The translations under genes and the position numbers were made by a program. This document shows, piece by piece, positions 60,344-64,000 of a DNA stretch of 64,000 nt. Under the pieces are notes generated by a model. The model made no database searches, was not told the DNA's origin, and worked only from the letters and a program-made list of their open reading frames with translations. This stretch comes from Cognatishimia activa. GTDB taxonomy: Bacteria > Pseudomonadota > Alphaproteobacteria > Rhodobacterales > Rhodobacteraceae. Positions within the stretch are counted from its first letter, which is position 1. Every line of letters starts with the position of its first letter. The stretch lies in contig NZ_CP096147.1 in NCBI RefSeq assembly GCF_026016445.1, positions 2,330,501 to 2,394,500 of the forward strand. The letters run 5' to 3'.

Positions 60344-61792
60344 TTACTCAGGTTCGGTGGCAGAAATCAAACGTTCGTCGCAAGGTGCAACGCGCACGAT
60401 GTTGGTGGTACCCGGAACATTGAATGGAAGGCCGGCAGTCACAACAACCTGATCCTTCTCGGTTGCCATCTCCAGCCGCTTGGCTGCCCCAACAGAGGCC
60501 AGAACCGCCATTTTGAACCGCGTTATCTCACCAGTAGTCACACAGGTGGTGCCCCAAGTCAGAGCGAGACGACGCGCCGTACCCAGACGGCTGGTCATTG
60601 CAATGATAGGAACACGCGGACGCTCACGCGCGACTTTCAAGGCTGTGGTGCCGCTCTGGCTAAAGCAGCAGATCGCGCTGATTTCTGTGGTTTCTGCAAT
60701 CTCGCGTGCCGCGGCAACAATCGCGTCGGAAACGGTTTCACCTTTGCTGCTGCGCGATGCTTCGATAATCTCACGATATGTGCCGTCGCTTTCAACTTCC
60801 TGCGCGACGTTGTCCATTGTGGTCACAGCTTCGATCGGATAGGAACCAGCGGCTGATTCAGCAGACAACATGATCGCGTCCGCACCCTCGTAGATCGCTG
60901 TCGCGACGTCAGAAACTTCAGCACGTGTTGGCATCGGGCTTTCGATCATGCTTTCCAGCATCTGGGTCGCCACGATCACAGGCTTGGCCGCGCGACGACA
61001 ACGGCGCACAAGACGTTTTTGGATAGGTGGAACGTTCTGGACGGGCAGCTCAACACCGAGGTCACCGCGTGCCACCATGATGCCATCAGAGACGTCCAGG
61101 ATTTCGTCAAAGTTTTCAACCGCAGTTGGTTTCTCGATTTTGGAGAGAACCGAGGCACGACCACGTATCATTTCGCGTGCTTCCAGAACATCGGCTGGGC
61201 GTTGCACAAAGGAAAGCGCGATCCAGTCGACACCCAGTTCCGCAACAAATTCGAGATCTTTCTTGTCCTTTGGAGACAGCGCTGCCAGAGGCAATACCAC
61301 GTCGGGCACGTTAACGCCTTTGCGGTTCGATATCCGGCCACCTGTCACAACGATACAATCAGCAAAATCCTTGCCGCAGTCTTCCACGCGCAGACGGATT
61401 TTACCGTCATTGACGAGCAAATGCGCACCTGGTTTCAGAGCCGCAAAAATCTCTGGGTGTGGCAGGTTCACGCGCTTGATATCACCAAGGGCCTCATCTA
61501 GGTCCAGTCGGAACTTTTCGCCTTCAACCAGATCCTCGCCTTCGTCATTGGCAAAAACACCAACTCGCAGTTTCGGCCCCTGCAGGTCTGCCAGAATGGC
61601 GATAGGGCTGCCTAAGTCATCTTCGACCTTCCGGATAATCTCGTGTTTGACCTGAATCTCTTCGTGGCTGCCGTGGCTCATATTCAAGCGGAACACATCC
61701 GCACCCGCCTCGTGCAACGCGCGGATGGTTTCATAGGTTTCTGAAGCCGGACCAAGGGTGGCCACAATCTTTACGTTACGCAGGCGTCTCAT
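60344..61792 (-). CDS. pyk: Pyruvate kinase
   Basis: The glycolytic enzyme making pyruvate and ATP from phosphoenolpyruvate, 482 residues. VKIVATLGPASETYETIRALHEAGADVFRLNMSHG is the N-terminal signature. The active-site stretch IEKPTAVENFDEI follows, with catalytic Lys in the SKIEKP block, then MVARGDLGVELP, and MLESMIESPMPTRAEVSDVATAIYEGADA. The C-terminal allosteric domain (about 350-470) is intact. It precedes the small membrane protein gene on the same strand and is divergent from the N-formylglutamate amidohydrolase gene. Confidence 0.97.
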   Translation of the reverse strand: MRRLRNVKIVATLGPASETYETIRALHEAGADVFRLNMSHGSHEEIQVKHEIIRKVEDDLGSPIAILADLQGPKLRVGVFANDEGEDLVEGEKFRLDLDEALGDIKRVNLPHPEIFAALKPGAHLLVNDGKIRLRVEDCGKDFADCIVVTGGRISNRKGVNVPDVVLPLAALSPKDKKDLEFVAELGVDWIALSFVQRPADVLEAREMIRGRASVLSKIEKPTAVENFDEILDVSDGIMVARGDLGVELPVQNVPPIQKRLVRRCRRAAKPVIVATQMLESMIESPMPTRAEVSDVATAIYEGADAIMLSAESAAGSYPIEAVTTMDNVAQEVESDGTYREIIEASRSSKGETVSDAIVAAAREIAETTEISAICCFSQSGTTALKVARERPRVPIIAMTSRLGTARRLALTWGTTCVTTGEITRFKMAVLASVGAAKRLEMATEKDQVVVTAGLPFNVPGTTNIVRVAPCDERLISATEPE

Positions 61793-61908
61793 CGGTTTTC
61801 TATCCCCAGAGCTAAAATGTTAACGCTAGCTATAACGTCAGCAAAATTTACGCAATTCCCTTTTCTAAGCGCGTCGCATATTGGGTACGCGAAGGAAACG
61901 ACACACAG

Positions 61909-62655
61909 ATGACACACGAATCTTACCACATTTATGGAGAAGACCGTCCAAGCCGCTGGATCATTACCGTAGACCATGCGCGCAATACCGTTCCTACCGA
62001 GGTCAGCGGCGGCGACTTAGGGCTTGTACCTGAGGATATGGAACGCCACATCGCCTATGACATTGGCGCACTTGGCGTGGGCCTGAAACTCGGGGAATTG
62101 ATGAATGCCCCAGTGATTGCCTCGAATTTCTCTCGCCTTGTGATCGACCCTAATCGCGGCGCCAACGATCCGACGCTGATCATGCGTCTTTATGATGGCA
62201 CATTGATTCCGGCGAACGCGGAAATCGATGCAGAGGAAGAGCAGCGCCGAAAGGAATGCTACTACGACCCCTACCACAGAGCGCTCAATAAGCTTGCTGA
62301 TAGACGCGAAGATCCGATTATCGTGGCCATGCACAGCTTTTCGCCAAAGTTGAACGGCAAATCCCCCCGACCTTGGGAAATCGCGATTTTGCATGCCGCC
62401 CACGACCCTCGCAATCTACGCCCGCACGTTATTAAGCGTCTGGAAGAGGAAGGCGATCTGACCGTCGGCAATAACGAACCGTACCACGGACACCTCCCTG
62501 GTGATTCCGTTGATCGTATTGCCTTGCAAAGGAACCGCATGAACGTGCTGATCGAAGTGCGGCAGGATCTCATCACGGATGAGACCGGACAACATGCCTG
62601 GGCGGAACGATTGGACCCTGTCTTAACAGACGCCTTCAACCGTAGCGGATACTAA
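61909..62655 (+). CDS. N-formylglutamate amidohydrolase family protein
   Basis: A 248-residue hydrolase of the HutG-type (N-formylglutamate deformylase) fold. Visible are WIITVDHARNTVP, DIGALGVGLKLGELMNAPVIASNFSRLVIDPNRGANDPTLI, VAMHSFSPKLNG and GHLPGDSVDRIALQRNRMNVLIEVRQDLI. These hold the zinc ligands and Arg clamp. It would release formate and glutamate, but no histidine-degradation gene is near, so the real substrate is open. It is followed 12 bp later by CHMI in the same direction. Confidence 0.88.
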   Translation: MTHESYHIYGEDRPSRWIITVDHARNTVPTEVSGGDLGLVPEDMERHIAYDIGALGVGLKLGELMNAPVIASNFSRLVIDPNRGANDPTLIMRLYDGTLIPANAEIDAEEEQRRKECYYDPYHRALNKLADRREDPIIVAMHSFSPKLNGKSPRPWEIAILHAAHDPRNLRPHVIKRLEEEGDLTVGNNEPYHGHLPGDSVDRIALQRNRMNVLIEVRQDLITDETGQHAWAERLDPVLTDAFNRSGY

Positions 62656-62667
62656 GGAGACTTTGTC

Positions 62668-63030
62668 GTGCCGCATCTGATCCTCGAACACTCCAGTGAA
62701 TTGTCAGATCGTTATGACATCTCGTCTCTGGTTCAGGCCCTGTTCCAAACCGCGACTGATAGCGGCGTGTTTGGGCCAGAGGACATCCGCGCCCGGTCAA
62801 CGGCATGCCAAAACACATTGACAGGTGCGGCGAAACCGAATTTCGCACATCTGACACTGAAAATGATGGCGGGCCGTCCCGAAGAGGTACGCAAACAACT
62901 GGCCGAAGACTTGCTGGCGGTTATGCTAGAACACCTCCCCGAAGTGGGGGCGCTTTCGGTCGCCCCCGAAGAAATTCAGCGCGAGACCTATGCTCGGCGC
63001 GTCATTCACAAAGGAAATGACAATGGATGA
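62668..63030 (+). CDS. 5-carboxymethyl-2-hydroxymuconate delta-isomerase (CHMI/tautomerase fold), GTG start
   Basis: A 120-residue tautomerase. The mature N-terminus would be Pro (second codon), the catalytic base of this superfamily, in PHLILEHSSEL. LTLKMMAGRPEEVRKQLAEDLL follows as the second conserved block. The start is GTG with AAGGAGA upstream. CHMI works in homoprotocatechuate degradation, but no other genes of that pathway are here, so it may act on another keto acid. It overlaps the next gene by 8 bp. Confidence 0.85.
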   Translation: MPHLILEHSSELSDRYDISSLVQALFQTATDSGVFGPEDIRARSTACQNTLTGAAKPNFAHLTLKMMAGRPEEVRKQLAEDLLAVMLEHLPEVGALSVAPEEIQRETYARRVIHKGNDNG

Positions 63031-63340
63031 TCAAACCCGCATCGAACTCGAAGCAGCAGCCTTTCGCACACTGCGCGAACACCTGATGGTAAAGCGTACC
63101 GATGTGCAGAATATCGACATGATGAACCTCGCTGGTTTCTGCCGGAACTGCCTGAGCCGCTGGTATCAGGAAGCCGCAAATGAACGTGGCATCGAGATGG
63201 ACAAAACCGAAGCCCGCGAGATTTTCTACGGCATGACCATGGACGAATGGAAAGCCAACTATCAGACCGACGCGAGTCCAGAAAAACAGAAAGAGTTTGA
63301 AAAAGCGTTCAAAGAGAACGTTACAGACCAGCAGAAATAA
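63023..63340 (+). CDS. DUF1244 family protein
   Basis: A 105-residue helical protein. The block LREHLMVKRTDVQNIDMMNLAGFCRNCLSRWYQEAANERGIEMDKTEAREIFYGMTMDEWKANYQ is characteristic of DUF1244, with a conserved Cys pair (FCRNC) that could bind metal. Function is unknown. ATG at 63023 with GGAA upstream lies inside the end of the CHMI gene, so translation is coupled. A bidirectional terminator follows. Confidence 0.9.
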   Translation: MDDQTRIELEAAAFRTLREHLMVKRTDVQNIDMMNLAGFCRNCLSRWYQEAANERGIEMDKTEAREIFYGMTMDEWKANYQTDASPEKQKEFEKAFKENVTDQQK

Positions 63341-63343
63341 CAA

Positions 63344-63373
63344 AAAAGGGCAGGTCCAAGACCTGCCCTTTTG
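63344..63373. terminator. Bidirectional rho-independent terminator
   Basis: Arms AAAAGGGCAGGTC and GACCTGCCCTTTT (13 bp perfect) close a 3-base loop, with A- and T-runs at the ends. It serves the DUF1244 gene and the convergent transaminase gene. Confidence 0.95.
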
Positions 63374-63393
63374 CATTTCAATTTAGTGACGCC

Positions 63394-64000
63394 TCAGATC
63401 GCCTTTGCGCGAGCTTCTTCCAAATAGATTTCACGCAGACGCTTCGCGATTGGGCCCGGAGTACCGTCACCCAATTGTGCGCCATCAATCTCAACAACCG
63501 GCATCACAAATGCGGATGCGGAAGTCGTGAAGGCTTCATCCGCCTCTTTGGCTTCTTCAATGGTGAAGAGGCGCTCTTCGATCTGCATCTGCGCTTCTTC
63601 TGCCAAACGCAGAACAGCCGCTCGGGTGATGCCGTGAAGAATGTCGGTGGACAGCGGGCGCGTTACAATTGTGCCGTCTTTGACATAGTAGGCGTTGTTG
63701 CTGGTGCCTTCGGTCACATAGCCGTCTTCGATCATCCAAGCATCATCGGCACCGGCCGCCTTCGCCATCATCTTACCCATGGATGGGTAAAGCAGCTGAA
63801 CAGTTTTAATGTCGCGGCGACCCCAGCGGATGTCATCGATGGAAATGATCTTCGCACCTTTTTGCGATGCTGGGCTGTTCGCCAGGCCAGGCTTGTTCTG
63901 CGTGAAGAGAACCAGTGTTGGTTTTGTATCTTCCGATGGGAACACGAAGTCACGATCACCGTCAGAACCACGAGACACCTGAAGGTAAACCAGGCCTTCA
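63394..64000 (-). CDS. D-amino acid transaminase, class IV PLP enzyme (5' part outside the window)
   Basis: The C-terminal 202 codons of a fold-type IV aminotransferase. The frame is still open at 64000, so the N-terminal third lies beyond the edge. Visible are EGLVYLQVSRG, KTVQLLYPSMGKMMAKAAGADDAWMIEDGYVTEGTSNNAYYV (the catalytic Lys normally lies just before or in this segment, and Glu in TEGTSNN contacts PLP) and AFTTSASAFVMPVVEIDG. QVSRG fits D-alanine aminotransferase rather than the branched-chain enzyme. It would supply D-amino acids for peptidoglycan or degrade them. A strong terminator follows. Confidence 0.88.
   Translation of the reverse strand, partial: EGLVYLQVSRGSDGDRDFVFPSEDTKPTLVLFTQNKPGLANSPASQKGAKIISIDDIRWGRRDIKTVQLLYPSMGKMMAKAAGADDAWMIEDGYVTEGTSNNAYYVKDGTIVTRPLSTDILHGITRAAVLRLAEEAQMQIEERLFTIEEAKEADEAFTTSASAFVMPVVEIDGAQLGDGTPGPIAKRLREIYLEEARAKAI

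Noticed and set aside
1..64000. tRNA, rRNA, CRISPR array, insertion sequence or prophage genes
   Set aside because: Reading both strands I saw no T-loop/anticodon pattern, no repeat-spacer series, and no transposase, integrase or phage structural protein.

Overview
The window looks like core chromosome of an alphaproteobacterium of the Roseobacter group (Rhodobacteraceae). The evidence is an FnrL-type regulator beside an oxygen-independent coproporphyrinogen III dehydrogenase, a full cbb3 oxidase gene set, a Hint-domain secreted protein, an Irr-type iron box before a ferritin gene, COQ9 and DUF1013 proteins, and protein sequences that read like roseobacter orthologues throughout. Genes are dense on both strands. 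I see no rRNA or tRNA gene, no CRISPR array, no transposase, integrase or phage gene, and no obvious island. The one RNA gene I can support is the SRP RNA (ffs) near 27.2 kb.

Layout. 0.3-2.8 kb: penicillin-binding D,D-carboxypeptidase and a Hint-domain protein. 2.8-13 kb: cbb3 cytochrome oxidase genes (ccoNOQP and assembly genes ccoGHIS, all on the minus strand), split by a CAP-domain lipoprotein gene and a divergent Slam-like outer-membrane barrel gene. 13-16.2 kb: universal stress protein, fnrL, hemN. 16.2-21.9 kb: oligopeptide ABC importer yejABEF. 22-25 kb: membrane-anchored cytochrome c, prephenate dehydratase, SRPBCC protein, NudC. 25-30.6 kb: 5'-nucleotidase-like enzyme, SRP RNA, rsgA, tyrosine/dual-specificity phosphatase, ankyrin protein. 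30.9-34.6 kb: dnaX-phzF-ybaB-recR. 34.7-42.4 kb: mixed metabolic and regulatory genes (VOC, AraC-type regulator, DUF1013, RNase T2, sterol-desaturase-family protein with TetR, DUF2946-like and PepSY proteins, quinone oxidoreductase, COQ9). 42.5-53.3 kb: rpsU, ferritin, two nu-class-like GSTs, Lrp/ald, two LysR-DUF1330 modules, MscS and MscL, YtoQ, methyltransferase with LysR. 53.5-64 kb: pheST, NnrS, fatty acid desaturase, rplT/rpmI, pyk, N-formylglutamate amidohydrolase, CHMI, DUF1244 protein, and a D-amino acid transaminase cut by the window edge.

How the genes work together. The clearest theme is low-oxygen respiration. Perfect FNR boxes (TTGAT-N4-ATCAA) lie upstream of ccoG (7341), between ccoN and the universal stress gene (13077), and between fnrL and hemN (14776). 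FnrL would therefore control the high-affinity oxidase, its copper and assembly factors, anaerobic heme synthesis and a stress protein. The membrane-anchored cytochrome c at 22.1 kb is a plausible electron donor to that oxidase. A degenerate FNR-like box precedes nnrS.

I did not find an unmistakably new multi-gene system. The observations most worth checking are: the lipoprotein/Slam-like pair inside the cco locus; the single FNR box in a 63-bp fnrL/hemN gap with a possibly leaderless hemN; a perfect palindrome over the start of a tetR gene; two side-by-side divergent LysR-DUF1330 modules; an RNase T2 with Gln at the usual catalytic Glu; and stem-loops in several short leaders.
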